Assembly (NCBI RefSeq): GCF_945859685.1
Contig: NC_079149.1
Span: 59,600,991-59,664,990 of the forward strand
Length of the DNA: 64,000 nt
DNA from: Eupeodes corollae
Lineage: Eukaryota > Arthropoda > Insecta > Diptera > Syrphidae
Reading direction: 5' to 3'
How positions within the stretch are numbered: position 1 is the first letter of the stretch; every line of letters starts with the position of its first letter. A program made the translations under genes and the position numbers. The notes beneath the pieces are model-generated. The model did not search any database, was not told where the DNA came from, and saw only the letters and a program-made list of their open reading frames with translations. Positions 1 through 10,804 of the stretch are shown here, one piece after another.

Positions 1-383
1 AATAGAAAAATTTACAAGATTGATTTAAAAGACATCAAATCGCCTGGTATAACAACTGTTGTAATTGGAAGTTAATTCCGTCAACTTAAACATTTTTGGC
101 TCCCAAAATAGCAATATGACTGAGCCAGTTATGATTTAAGTGATTACTCTGTATATCCGGAAAGATACTCTGAATCAATTCGTTTTTCCTTTTTTAACAC
201 TACGCCAAAAGAATGTTTGTTATAGTAGAGCAAGGTATTAACCGATAAAGTCTGTCCAAAAAGTTTTATTTAATCTGACCTAGTTCTGTTTGATTCATAG
301 TGGTTATGCTATTAAATTGTAGCTTATGCAAAAGGTTTGGAAGTTTGACAATGCGCCATCTATTGAATACTTATTCAAATTAG
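1..383. other. AT-rich DNA, no gene seen
   Basis: No convincing coding or RNA feature. The small open frame on the minus strand over 304-633 runs through short tandem repeats and a MITE end, so I do not regard it as a gene. Confidence 0.4.
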
Positions 384-455
384 CTCCAAACGATAGATGG
401 CAGATGTCTGCAAACGATAGATGGCAGATGTCTCCAAACGATAGATGGCAGAAGT
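384..455. repeat. 24-bp tandem repeat, three units
   Basis: Three consecutive 24-bp units at 384-407, 408-431 and 432-455 share the core CAAACGATAGATGGCAGA with one or two mismatches each. An inverted copy of the unit start follows at 461-476, a perfect reverse complement of 382-397, so the single strand could form a 16-bp stem. The array sits about 60 bp upstream of the MITE at 516. Confidence 0.85.
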
Positions 456-515
456 CTGAATCTATCGTTTGGAGCTGACAGATAATCGTGACCGACAAAT
501 AATAGACAAATATAG

Positions 516-941
516 CACTATTCATATGAGCACGACCAACGAATGAACGAATATTCGTCGATTTTGACATTTCTTTCACATGAGAGTTTTTAATTCGTAG
601 CGAATGAAGTTTGACTTTGACCACCGAAACCAAAATAAGAATGTTTTTTTTTGGGTTAAGTACACGCGATTATTTTATTCGTTGCGAGTGTGGATAATGT
701 GGAACGCGAATAAAGTTTGACAGTTCGTATCCACTACAATTTTTTCGCGACGAATGAATTTGTTTTCTTAAATGTATTAATAATACGATATTGAAAAGTA
801 AAAGTATGCATCATAAATCAAATAGAAACTATATTGCTATCGTTTTACTAAGAATTTGTGTTTAAATATGTCTTCAAACGTATATAAACTCACATTTTGT
901 AATTCATTCATCGTTCGTTGGTCGCGCTCATGTGAACACTG
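516..941. mobile_element. hAT-like MITE with about 30-bp inverted ends
   Basis: The left end (516 onward, CACTATTCATATGAGCACGA) and the reverse complement of the right end (from 941 inward, CAGTGTTCACATGAGCGCGA) match over about 30 bp, allowing small gaps. Inner repeats of the type GCGAATRAAGTTTGAC occur near 599-615 and 695-713. No transposase is encoded in the 426 bp. The CAGTG-type terminus resembles hAT elements, but the adjacent 8-bp flanks do not match, so the superfamily is tentative. Confidence 0.6.
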
Positions 942-1215
942 CTTAACTTGCAATAAAATAATATTGCGATCATAAACTGAGATGTAAGCTATCCTTACTT
1001 TCAAGTTGGATCAAACTGCACAAGGTGTACAAATTTGACTGAATTCGGTTACGCAGTTTAGGAGCCCATCGCAAACAATCATCGTGACACGTAATTTTAT
1101 ATATGAGATTGTGACGTTATAAAAATTGGGAAGTGCAAATAAATAATTAAAAAAAATAAATATCGAAGAACTGATAATTAAAAATATATGTCACCTCGAT
1201 TTCATTTAAAAAAAA
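942..1215. other. AT-rich spacer
   Basis: Nothing recognised between the MITE and the first repeat A copy. It is A/T-rich with no open frame of note. Confidence 0.4.
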
Positions 1216-2615
1216 GAGGCTGGGATGCGACCCACACTGATAACTTCCCATCCCGTCTGTCGATTTGTCTTGCTTAAAAGTTTGTCTATATGTACTAGTA
1301 TCAATTTTACAAAATTTGCGTACTATTTTTTGTAGATTTTATTTTTTATGAACAAAACGGACTGTTTGATTTTTATATAAAAATCATTGAATATTGAAAA
1401 CAATATTTTCTGTAAAATAAATAAGTTTGAAGCCAATATCTGAAATTTTTGAAAAGATATTTGAGTCGAAAATCAATGTTTACCAACTTTTGTTAAATTT
1501 TTTTAGGTTTTTAATTTTTTGTACAAAAACTGTCAATTCGATTTTATTCAAAATTTTACTGAATGTTGACAACAATATTTTTTGAAAGATAAAAGTAAAT
1601 TAAAGCCAACATCTCAAAGTTTTGAAGAGATATTTGAGTCGATATTCAATTTTTGCCAACTTTTGTTATTTTTTTTTTTTCAAAATCTTACTGCACTTTG
1701 AAGACAATAGTTTTTGAAAGATAAAAGTAAATTTAAGCCAATATCTCAAAGTTTTGAAAAGATATTTGAGTCGAAAATGAATTTTTATCAACTTTTATTA
1801 TTTTTTTTTAGGTTTTTATTTTTTGTAAAAAAACTGTCAATTCCATTTTTTTCAAAATTTTATCGAATGTTGAAAACAATATTTTTTATAAGATAAAATA
1901 AGTTTTAAGCCTAAATTTCAAGTTTTTAAAAAGATATTTGATTCGATATTCAATTTTTACCAACTTTGAGCCATGTTTTTTTAGATTTTTATTTTTTATA
2001 AAAAAAACTGTCAATTCGATTTTTCTATTTTTCTCAAAATTTTATCAGATTTCAAAAACATTGTTTTTCGTTGCTCAAAATTGTTTTGGAGATGAAATTA
2101 TATTTTAGTCGTTAAATTTTGGAGGTGACAAATTTTTTTTTTCAGTTTTTTTTTGATTTATAAAAAAAACCGTTAGATAGATTTTTTTCAAGAAATATAC
2201 TTCTTTGAGATCACGTAACAGTTTATTATATAAAATTTAATTCAAGTCTCTAACGTTTTTTGTTCGTAAGATGTTTAGGGTTAACCAAAATTTTCACCTT
2301 TTTTTTAAACTGCTATGGTAAAAAACCACCCACGCAATTTTCTTGAGAGCCCTTTCTGCATCTTTCTGCTTTATTATCTGTATAACAAAATTTATTTGGA
2401 GTCGATATCTCTTCTGGTTCTTGAGCTATGGACAACGAAAAAAACGTCGCGAACGTACGGACGTACTAACGTACGAACGTGCGTACACACGCACGCACAG
2501 ACATCTTTCTAAAAATCTTTTATTTCGACTCTATTGACCTTGAAACGTCGAGAAATGTCAAAATTTTCAATTTGACAAATCGTACCCATTACAATAACTT
2601 CCTATGGAAAGTTAA
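1216..2615 (+). repeat. Repeat A, copy 1, full length (+)
   Basis: This copy starts with GAGGCTGGGATGCGACCCAC, has the conserved AACTTCCCATCCCGTCTGTC segment, then a body of degenerate tandem units with recurring TTGAGTCGAAAAT, ACCAACTTTTGTTA and CTGTCAATTCGATTTT motifs. It ends with a CpG-rich alternating tract near 2444-2500 and the half-palindrome at 2596-2615. Short open frames within it run through repeat sequence and differ between copies, so I call no protein. I do not recognise the family. Copies recur across the window in both orientations. Confidence 0.8.
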
Positions 2616-3026
2616 AAATGATATTATCTCCAGGATAATCTTGTTCAACAAAGAATTATGTTTTTGACATCCGGTCAAATTTAAAATAAAAATTGAACGA
2701 ACAAACTTGTAACAACATTAAAAAAACTGTTACTGAAGAATTAATTTCTGATTAAACTTTCTTGAAAAAATAAAAAACTTAATTCATCTTATAAAATGTT
2801 GATGCTTGAAAAAAGTTATAACAAAATCCAACCGACTGTTTTATTTTGTTGAAAACCTGACAAAAACACCACACTAGCTGGTTTAACGTCCCAAAAAACT
2901 TGGAAAACAGCTTGATTACATACTTTACCAAGTTCTTTAAATGACGATTTGGCTTACTACAAGCATATATAATTAGTTTACAATAAATTGAACAAATATA
3001 TACCCTCTCTGGTTATTTTTTACTTT
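2616..3026. other. AT-rich spacer
   Basis: About 400 bp of A/T-rich sequence with no recognised feature, ending at the 10-bp target duplication of the next SINE. Confidence 0.4.
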
Positions 3027-3036
3027 AAGTCTATCT
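3027..3036. repeat. Target site duplication of SINE copy 1 (left)
   Basis: AAGTCTATCT here is repeated exactly at 5935-5944. The pair flanks the SINE plus the LINE-A nested inside it, showing that the SINE inserted first and the LINE later. Confidence 0.8.
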
Positions 3037-3324
3037 AAATTAAATTGGGTGGCGCAACAGTCCGTTGTGAATCAGGGCCTAGTGACTTACAACTCTCAAC
3101 CATTCCTCTGTGCGCGTACTGGTGTCAGGAATGGAAGAGACCTACAATTTTAGGCCGAATCCGAACGGCTAATTTGAGAAAGCACTTTTTCATGACAAGA
3201 ATTACTCTTGAAGGATTTGTCAATTCCTCGCAAGAGGCAGTACCCACGAAAATTAATTTATTTAAATTAAGGTGGCACAGGCAGGGATTGAACCCAAGAC
3301 CCCTTGCATGACAGTCCAACGCAC
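3037..3324 (-). mobile_element. tRNA-derived SINE, copy 1, body and 3' part
   Basis: On the minus strand this carries the tRNA-like B box GGGTTCAATCCC (near 3285-3296), an unrelated body of about 200 nt, and a 3' end of GCGCCACCCAATTTAATTT. The first part of its tRNA head (A-box region) lies 2.6 kb away at 5903-5934 because LINE-A is inserted between. Family length is about 300 bp. At least four other copies or fragments lie in this window. The anticodon-like CTGTCATG loop resembles tRNA-Asp, but this parentage is only a guess. Confidence 0.85.
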
Positions 3325-3978
3325 TTTTTTTTAAATTCATTTTTATTAATTCATTCTTAAACCTATCTTAAAGCTAGACAAAAATTCATAAAACTAGCCT
3401 AATTATCCATAACTTACAACTAACTTAATGGTCCCATACAGACACTCTAAGTTAAACTATAACATTTAAAACTAATGCCTTTCGGCCCTAAGATCTATTT
3501 TACTTCATTTTAATTTTATTTATTTTTGTATTTATTAGAAAATTGGAAAAAAAACTAATATCAATATCCTTTTTTATTTTTACTTACAAACTACTTAAAA
3601 TTAGGTCCTTAAATAAAACTTAAAGCTAACTTAAACTTCCTATTCTACCTATAAACTACTTAAAACTAGAACAACCACAGCAGCAAATCTAACTATCTAC
3701 CATTTTTGTTTTTCATATTTTGTTGTCTTTTTTTTTCTTTTTTTTATTTTTTATTAATTATTAGTTTTTTTTATTAATGCTTTTTGTTAATGTTTTTTTT
3801 TTTTTTATTTTATTTTATTATTTTTTTTTTCGTGCCACCATGCCTATTCTACTTAAAAACTAAACCCTAATACTATTAAACAAGTATGTAAGCCGGCCAA
3901 GGCTTAAAATCTCATCCCGACTACCCACTATCAAGTGCCGATTGAAGCCACCAAAACTGGTTCTCCTGCTTCACCCTA

Positions 3979-5760
3979 TCAGTTCGGTCCCGTTTGGACA
4001 CAATGCACTGGATAATATGCATTATTCAGTGCATTATTGAAGAGCGTGGTGTATATGTCAATTGCTTCCATCGGTAAATGTCTTAGTACAACGTTGGATA
4101 TATCATCGACACCTGCTGACTTTTTGTTTTTTATTGAATTAAAGATGAGCTGAAGCTCAACCTTTGTCACTAACAAGGGACTTGGTCCCGTTTGCTCGGC
4201 GATTATGGCATTTGCCAAGGAATCGTCATTGAACCGCATGAAACCGCGGTTCTCAGATCGCCATTGTGTCATATCATTTCGAAGGTAAAAGTGATTAAGT
4301 AGGGCTCTGTTTTCCAGGTCGTGGTTGGGGCGAATGCTAACATTCACCTTGTACACTTGCTGGAAAGCAGCTCCCACCGCCTCCACTTTTTCCTTCGGAT
4401 CTTCAATTATATAATAGTCATCGTCAAAGATGGCTTCTTCTGGATCTATTTTCGCTGTCCTGAGTACGTTTCTGTTCTCTTCGGTTCTTTGGAGTTTAAG
4501 ACACGGAAGGTCATTGTCGGTTTTTTTCCTGAATATCTTATTGATTTTGGGGAACAAACGAGGGTCACTCGAATTAATTGACCGGATCTTGCGGTCCCAG
4601 TACTTGTTAATTGATAACCTGTAGTTCTCTTTAATCAACAGATTGACATTTTTTAGTGAAGACTTTAGTGTCCTAACCTCCAAGTCGTGTGGGTCTGTAA
4701 GTCGTCTGTACAAGTTTTTGAGTCTTGTCAGTAAGCCACTCTTGTGTCTACGTAGTGCGTCAATAGTCGCGTTTCTGTAAGCGTCCATTTGGTCCCGTTC
4801 TTTGTACTTTGGAATTGTCCTTTCAATTGTTCGTTTTATTGTTTCGTCCATCTGTTGTAAATGTTGGTCAATTTCTGTATTTGTCAGGTTTCTGTTGTTT
4901 GGTGGGGCTATGTCACTCGAACGAAGTTCTCTAGCTAAGGCGTTGGTGAAACGAGGCCAACGCATCTTACTGTAATTATAAGAATGCGTTGCAACGTATT
5001 CCTCCAACTCCACGCGTTCGATCGGAATCTGCATAACAGCAGCCAGTCCGCAGTGATCACTGTCGTACTCGACTGTCTGTAAGCAGTTTCGCGGGTGATT
5101 ACCCACTTTGTCTGTTACTGTCAGTCTAGTGTCGTACAGCAAAAGATCCAGAAAGGAGCCGCTTCTTGTATACGATGGCTTTTCGGTAGCCAGCAGGTCG
5201 ACGCCATATTCAACGCTGTAAAGATTCATCAAATTAAAAAGATGATTACCTCTGGGATTATTATGTTGATTTGCCCAATCTTCATGTTTTGCGTTCAAAT
5301 CACCGGCCAAGATGAAATAGTTTGCTTCAAAGTTCAGTTTAAGTTCCCTAAAAAGAATCTCGAGTTCTGAAGCAAAGAAAGTAACCTGCGGAGCTCCAGC
5401 CGCATAAACCGCAATCATATACATCCGCTTCCCTTGAGAGAGAGAGATGCATACAACTCAAACTTCTAGCGTCTTGAGCTTTCGCAATTCATTATTATAT
5501 ACGACTTTATAATTAATGCCTATTCGTATAAAGAGAGCGACACCGCCCCCTTGAGTGGCGTCGGGCCGGTCTCTTCTTACGATATTGTAATTTTTATGAG
5601 TCAATTTGTGTTTGTGGTTTAGCTTAGTTTCGCTAGCCATAACCACATCGGGACTGTAGTCTGTCAACAATTGGAACATATTGGCTCTTCGTTCAATCCT
5701 AATCAGTGAATTAACATTCACAGCTAGTACTTTTAGGCGCGTCTCCGGCAGCGCGCCCAT
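3979..5760 (-). pseudogene. LINE-A ORF2 (endonuclease/RT), deleted and with one stop
   Basis: ORF2 encodes the enzyme that nicks the target and copies the element RNA. One frame runs from the ATG at 5760 to 3979 (594 codons), broken by a single TGA at 5458-5460. Endonuclease features are LAVNVNSL near residue 13, SETKL near 43, GGGVALFIR near 72, LAGDLNAKHEDW, SFLDLLLYDTRL and YDSDHCG. RT begins at KKSAGVDDISNVVLRHLP. At NNAYYPV the frame jumps to the last codons of ORF2 (CVQTGPN then stop), so the RT palm and its catalytic aspartates are missing. Comparison with copies 2 and 3 shows the deletion point near 4005-4012. The start is chosen because it overlaps the ORF1 stop. Confidence 0.8.
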
Positions 5761-5896
5761 TATTGTCTAAATTGCGCCAGGCCAGGCAACAAAGAGTAGA
5801 GATGATCTACCCTTTTGCCTTGCTCCTTTATCTGACTTTGCAGTCCTGTTAGTTGACCTTGATTGCTCAACAACAAGGCTACAATGTCAGGCGGCC
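5760..5896 (-). pseudogene. LINE-A ORF1 C-terminal remnant
   Basis: An open frame of about 45 codons, too short to appear in a standard ORF list, reads PPDIVALLLSNQGQ near its start and YSLLPGLAQFRQ before a TAA. The TAA shares its last A with the ATG of ORF2 (TAATG, complement of 5758-5762). ORF1 of such elements encodes an RNA-binding gag-like protein. The visible part is rich in Q/L and heptad-like, without a CCHC knuckle. The 5' remainder is lost, either by 5' truncation on insertion or by later decay. Confidence 0.55.
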
Positions 5897-5902
5897 TTTA
5901 GG

Positions 5903-5934
5903 GCACTAACCATCACGCCACGGGTACTACTATA
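5903..5934 (-). mobile_element. SINE copy 1, tRNA head 5' part
   Basis: On the minus strand this reads GTACCCGTGGCGTGATGGTT then AGTGC, the 5' end of the tRNA-like head with the A-box-like TGGCGTGATGG. It is the counterpart of the SINE body at 3037-3324. The target duplication AAGTCTATCT follows at 5935-5944. Confidence 0.8.
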
Positions 5935-5944
5935 AAGTCTATCT

Positions 5945-6439
5945 GGCTTTTGTAAAATTAGAAACAACTTTATATTATGAATTTCATTACGACTTCATTT
6001 AAATTCAATCTTGTAGTCTCCTTTCGATCCAACGTAGCCATATATATATATGACGACAGAAATCTAAATTTAAATTCGTTTCGATTTCTCAATCCACTCT
6101 TGTAATCGGGGTTTTAGTTCACCATAATTCCAATAGTTTGGAATCTATGCATTTGAACCCAATGAACACGACCATTACTTATCTTCGCTGCCATCATCGG
6201 CCGCCATGACACATTTTAGTTCATATCCTCTCAACATTTTTGTGTTCGCGTTGGTCTCGAATTCGAAACCAAAAAATTAATTAAAAATATTTATTTTCAT
6301 TGTGCGGTGAAAAAACTTTAAACAAAATGTTTAGTTAGTTGTTAAATTTAAGTTAATGCAATAAAAATATCGATTAATTGGTAGGTAAAGTGTTTTTTTT
6401 GTAAAATGTGAATTACGGTTAAATTATTTTCTTTTTCAT
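5945..6439. other. AT-rich spacer with short (TA)n
   Basis: No gene seen. A short TA run lies at 6040-6052. The stretch leads into a CpG-richer segment at about 6440. Confidence 0.4.
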
Positions 6440-6754
6440 TCATTCCGTAGCTCGGTTATCGTCGGTCGTCGTCGCGTCGCTCGTCGGTTGGTTGGTTTGT
6501 TCTGTCATGTTGGTAATGTAAATTGGCGGTTTAATTTGAAAATTTGAATTCGTTTTCTTTAGTGTTAAGTTCGTTAGAGCAAAATAAATGTGTTTTAATT
6601 TTGCAGTAAAAAAAGTAAATAGAAATAAAAGTTCGATTATTAAAAAAAGGCGTGAATCATGTGGTGTCTCGTATCGCGATCGGTCCCGGCTGTGTTGACA
6701 AAGAAGTGAATTTTTGATGTCACATTTTTGAAAATATAATTTGAATGAAAATGG
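6440..6754 (+). other. Possible 5' exon of a host gene
   Basis: The segment is locally CpG-rich (repeated GTCGTC/GTCGCG around 6456-6485 and CGTATCGCGATCGG at about 6669) in otherwise AT-rich DNA. It ends with ATGG|GTAAGC, an ATG at 6751-6753 directly followed by a good splice-donor match at 6755. This is the pattern of a 5' UTR exon whose first codon is split by a long intron. No further exon was recognised, so the gene identity is unknown and the call is speculative. Confidence 0.25.
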
Positions 6755-6759
6755 GTAAG

Positions 6760-7426
6760 CAATTTCAAGAATAAATTGAAGTTATAGCTGTTTTCTATTG
6801 TGATATTTGACTAGTTTAAGTATTTCTGAAAAATGTTTGTATGTTCTAAATATGTGCTTAAAATCTGTCGATTAAAATGACGGCGTGATAATATTTTATT
6901 TATGTGACGCCATGATATATTTCACAACATAAATGTGTCACATTGATTTAGGAAAGTTGCTAAAATGTCTTATTACTCCTTTCATTAAAATCGAGAACTA
7001 AAAATATTTAAAGGGAGCTTTAAAATATATGCAATACACACAATTTAAGATATTTGGCTTTCCGTTTGAAAAAGTTTTTACTTTATGCTGATGTACAGTG
7101 GATAAATTTGCCCTGACCCATGCCTTATCCCTGATTTTAGTTTCTCATAGTTCTAAATATTTTGAGTTGCTTGAAGCGTTAGCGAAGAATGAATCCGCCC
7201 TTTATTTTTTTTTGTATTGGGAAAAGTTGTAAGTTGAATTATTCTTAAAAACTTTAAAATAACCAACAATATTTTTCATATAAAGAAATAGTTTAGTTTG
7301 AAAATATAGTTTTGTTAAATAGATTTTTAGTCAAAAACAAAATTTTACTAATTTAAGTAGCATTTCTTAATTTTTTACAAATTGGATGAATGAAATTAAT
7401 TTGAGAGATATCAAGAACCGAACATC
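6760..7426. other. AT-rich DNA, no gene seen
   Basis: No open frame or repeat recognised. If the splice donor at 6755 is real, this would be intron. Confidence 0.35.
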
Positions 7427-8450
7427 AATTTTTGACAAATTTGCGTATTATATTTTGTAGATTTTATTTTTTTATGAAAAAACGAACTGTTCCGAAAATT
7501 TGTATAAAAAACTACTGAGTATCGAAAGCAATATTTTCTGTGAATGTTTAAAAAGGTTTTTGAGTCGAAAGTAAATTTCTACCAAGTTTTAGTATTGTTG
7601 TTTTTTTAGGTTTTTATTTTTTGTTTAAAAACTGTCAATTAGATTTTTCTAAACATTTTACTGAATGTTGACAACAATATTTTTGAAAAGATTAAAAATC
7701 AGTTTTTACCAACTTTTGTTAAATTTTCTTTTAAGTTTTTATTTTTTTGTAAAAAAACTGTCAATTACATTTTTCTCAAAATCTTACGAAATTTGAAAAA
7801 CGTTATTTTCAGTTGCACACAATTGTTTTTCTTCCGTTTTTTTTTATTTATAAAAAACCGTTAATTGGATCTTTTTTTAAATGTTATGGTTTGGTATCAC
7901 GTTACAATATGTTATATATAAATTTAGTTCATGTTTTCAAAATATTCACCTTTATTTAAACTGCTATGGTAAGAAAACCACCCACGACATTGTCTTGAGC
8001 ACCCTTTCTGCATCTTTCTGCATTATTATCTGTATTTAAAGTCAATATCACTGCTGGTTCTTGAGCTAAGGACGACGAAAAAAACGTCGCGAACGTACGG
8101 ACGTGCGAACATACGGATGTACGAAAGTATTTTTATGAAAAAAACTGACTGTTTTACTTTTATAAGAATTTTACTGAATGTCGAAAACAATTTTTGCTCT
8201 AAAATGAAATAAGTTTTAAGCCAATATTTTTAATTTTTGAAAAGATATTCGAATCAAAAATCAATGTTTACCAAGTTTTAGTAATGTTTTAATATGTTTT
8301 TATTTTTGATAAAAAAATGACATTTCGAACTCTCTTAAAATTAGTTTGAAATTAGTTTGAAGCGAATATCTTAAATTTTTAAAGGGGTATTTGAGTCGAA
8401 AACCAATTTTGACCAACTTTTAGTAATGTTTTTTAGGTTTTATTTCAAAT
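7427..8450 (+). repeat. Repeat A, copy 2, decayed (+)
   Basis: It carries the repeat A body motifs (ACCAACTTTTGTTA, CTGTCAATTA), the TTTCTGCATCTTTCTGC segment near 8007 and the CpG tract near 8087-8125, then restarts with unit-like sequence to 8450. It lacks the GAGGCTGGGATGCG start and the palindromic end, so it looks like a rearranged fragment. Confidence 0.65.
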
Positions 8451-8931
8451 CGAATAGAGGGAACGAAGCCAATTTCTTACTAAAGACCGAAAAGAAGTAC
8501 TTGACATTATTTAAACCCGTAATTCAGGAACTTGTATTATAGACCATTAGAGAGTATTAGAAGACCCCGCAATACTTATTGGGAGAGTTCCTATAGGAAA
8601 TTATTTAACAATATAGATTTATATTGATATTGAATATCTAATCGAAAATGTTAAAATACAGTTACAACTGAGCTTTCAGGAATTTAAAGAAAAGTTTTCG
8701 AAGATAGTTGCCCAACTAGGGTAGGCAAAAAACCACCTTGATGGACTAATGGTAACATAAGGAAAGAAACAAGATGACTTTTCAATGTTTCCAATTTCAC
8801 AAGACTGGGCTGGAACTCCTTCAAGTCCTCCAAGAAAGCAGAGCCAAAGGAAGCACTTTCAAAAAATTCGTGATGATATAGAATGTACCAACAAGTCATC
8901 TTGACTTAGGAAAATTTTAGCAGAAGAATTT
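8451..8931. other. Spacer, no gene seen
   Basis: Less AT-biased DNA with a short minus-strand open frame (8684-8899) that shows no motif I recognise. I do not call it a gene. Confidence 0.35.
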
Positions 8932-9107
8932 GTTAGTGCGATGAACTGTCATGCGAGAGCTGCTTTCTCAAATTTGCCGTTCGGATTGGGCTAAAAACTG
9001 TAGGTCCCTTTCATCCCTGACAACAGTACTCGCACACAGGAATGGTTAAGAGTTGTCAGTCAATAGGCCCTAGTTCTCAAACGGAGTATAGCGCCACCCA
9101 ATTTATT
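8932..9107 (+). mobile_element. SINE fragment with internal deletion (+)
   Basis: It begins in the tRNA head (TTAGTGCGATGAACTGTCAT), then jumps into the SINE body at GCTTTCTCAAATTTGCC, losing the B box. It ends with GCGCCACCCAATTTATTTTT. The 3' half matches the copies at 18700-18864 and 29923-30195. Confidence 0.75.
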
Positions 9108-9764
9108 TTTAATTTTTATTTTTCATGCATTTTTTAAACAGGCTTCTGATTTTTCTTAAGAAAGGCTCGATTTTGATTGTAATTTAGTTAGATGTAAAAA
9201 TAAAATTAAAAAATACTCTAGAATAATATATTTTACCAATGAGTCGATTTGAATCATAAAATTCCATAATTTAAACTCGAGGAATGGCTACTTTAACTTT
9301 AAGCAATTTTCTAGATCCATGGCTTATATCATAATCCTTTACAAAAACCTTTATTCAAAAGAGTTGTTTTGAATAATTTTTATATAATTGTTTTGTTTTA
9401 AATCAAGAAAATTTGTTCGTTAAATGAAGATTTAGAAAAGTTTTAAGTAGGTATCGGTTTTGTGCAGACAACAATAGATTATGGAGAATTTTACTCCAGG
9501 TATAGGTTCGGTTTATGGTTTAAACCCTAAACACCTAACAACAAATTACAAGTCATAGACTTAGTTTTCAACAGAATTACAAGGACTTGTATAACTATAT
9601 TTTTTGAGAAATATGCCTTAGGCTGATATCGGTAAGTAAACCTTGTAATGAAAACTGACTTATAAGAGCAGTAGATTGAAAAGTCTTGTTTACAGTTGGG
9701 ATTTAATAAAAAGGTCCGTTTAAGTTTGTTTGCTTTCCTTCTTTCCATGGACTCTCACTATTTT
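9108..9764. other. AT-rich spacer
   Basis: No gene or repeat recognised. It leads into the 3' end of the minus-strand LINE-B. Confidence 0.35.
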
Positions 9765-10198
9765 TTTCTTATAATAAACACACACTCAAGAGGATATTAC
9801 TAACCTTATTATGAAGAGGCACAGTGAGAGGGTTTAAAGGGAGATGTCGGTGCACATTGGTTTTGAATTCCTGAATATTGCAATGACTAGGAAAGAAAGA
9901 CTGTGGTAAGGCATTCCACATTCGCGGCTAAAGAACGAATCTCTGTATTTTACAGTACGACCGAAGTTGGGCTTGAGTATATAATTATGACCATTCCTAG
10001 AAGAGCGAGTAATACTGTTGAACTGTTTAAGGGGAGGAATGCAACTGGCTATTTCACTAGAGCATAAGAAGTTGAAATAACGGTAAAAAAGGGTCAGACA
10101 AGAGATCTTACGACGCTGTTCAAGCGAAGTAAATGAACTTATGACGATATTATCATCTATCAATTTAAATGCTCTACTTTCAATACTATCCAAGAGGC

Positions 10199-10777
10199 TT
10201 AAGTATAAGTTGCAGGAGCACTAACCCAGAGATGGGAGTTATACTCAAGCTTTGGATGTATGTAAGTCTTATAGATAACAGTAAGATCAGAAGGTGGGAA
10301 ACATTTCTTGCATGGCCTAAGGAAACCCAAACACCTTGCGGCATTTTTGACGACATCGCGTATGTGGTCATTAAACAAGAAGTGATTGGTGACACACATA
10401 CCGAGAATATCGAGGTGTTCAGTCTCATTGATGCAAGTGCCATCAATGGATAATGATAATGATACAAGACATCGTTGGTTTTTCGAAGCATTAAATTCCA
10501 CGCGGTTTTTTAATCCCCATTGAACAATGCTGTTTAGGTCGGAATTTAATGAGCTTATCACATTTTGTCGTTGCAGTTCCACATCCGAAGAAGAGGGATG
10601 TGAGCCTGAAAACAAATATGAAAAGCTAATAGTACTATCGTCAGCGAAACAATGTATTGGATTAGATGTTGCAGACAGGAGATCATTAATAAAAATGAGA
10701 AAGAGTCTTGGAGATAGAACAGAGCCCTGGGGCACACCAGCATTTATTTTATGGTTTTCAGACTTGAATCCATCCAA
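10199..10777 (-). pseudogene. LINE-B RT palm and thumb segment
   Basis: Longest open stretch of LINE-B (192 codons). Near residue 14 lies GVPQGSVLSPRLFLIFIND (RT motif B), and near residue 43 HCFADDST (motif C, both catalytic aspartates present). WGLKNRVEFNASKNQ and LGMCVTNHFLFNDHIRD (motifs D/E) and YKTYIHPKLEYNSHLW (thumb) follow. It is preceded and followed by frame breaks, so no functional polymerase is expected. Confidence 0.8.
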
Positions 10778-10804
10778 TACTACTGGTATTGAACAATCCG
10801 AAAT

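Larger units (their letters stand above)
3325..5902 (-). mobile_element. LINE-A copy 1, non-LTR retrotransposon nested in SINE
   Basis: In element orientation (minus) this holds the end of ORF1, a TAATG stop-start, ORF2 with an APE-type endonuclease and the start of reverse transcriptase, an internal deletion, the ORF2 C-terminus, then a 3' UTR of about 650 nt with an internal A-rich tract (about 3720-3832) and a terminal A-run (3325-3332). It interrupts the SINE head at GGTTA|GTGCG. At the 5' side only GTGC of the target repeats (5903-5906). It matches the 3' UTR of copy 2 (17996-18602) and the coding region of copy 3 (60910-63760). Confidence 0.85.

Noticed and set aside
2315..2667. Overlapping small plus-strand open frames in repeat A (also at 49463-49888, 56064-56482)
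   Set aside because: They fall in the CpG tract of repeat A, appear in more than one frame, differ among copies and have no protein-like conservation.
4321..5370. Plus-strand frames over 4321-4624 and 5095-5370
   Set aside because: Antisense to LINE-A ORF2. The same shadows recur at 61961-62264 on the opposite strand of copy 3.
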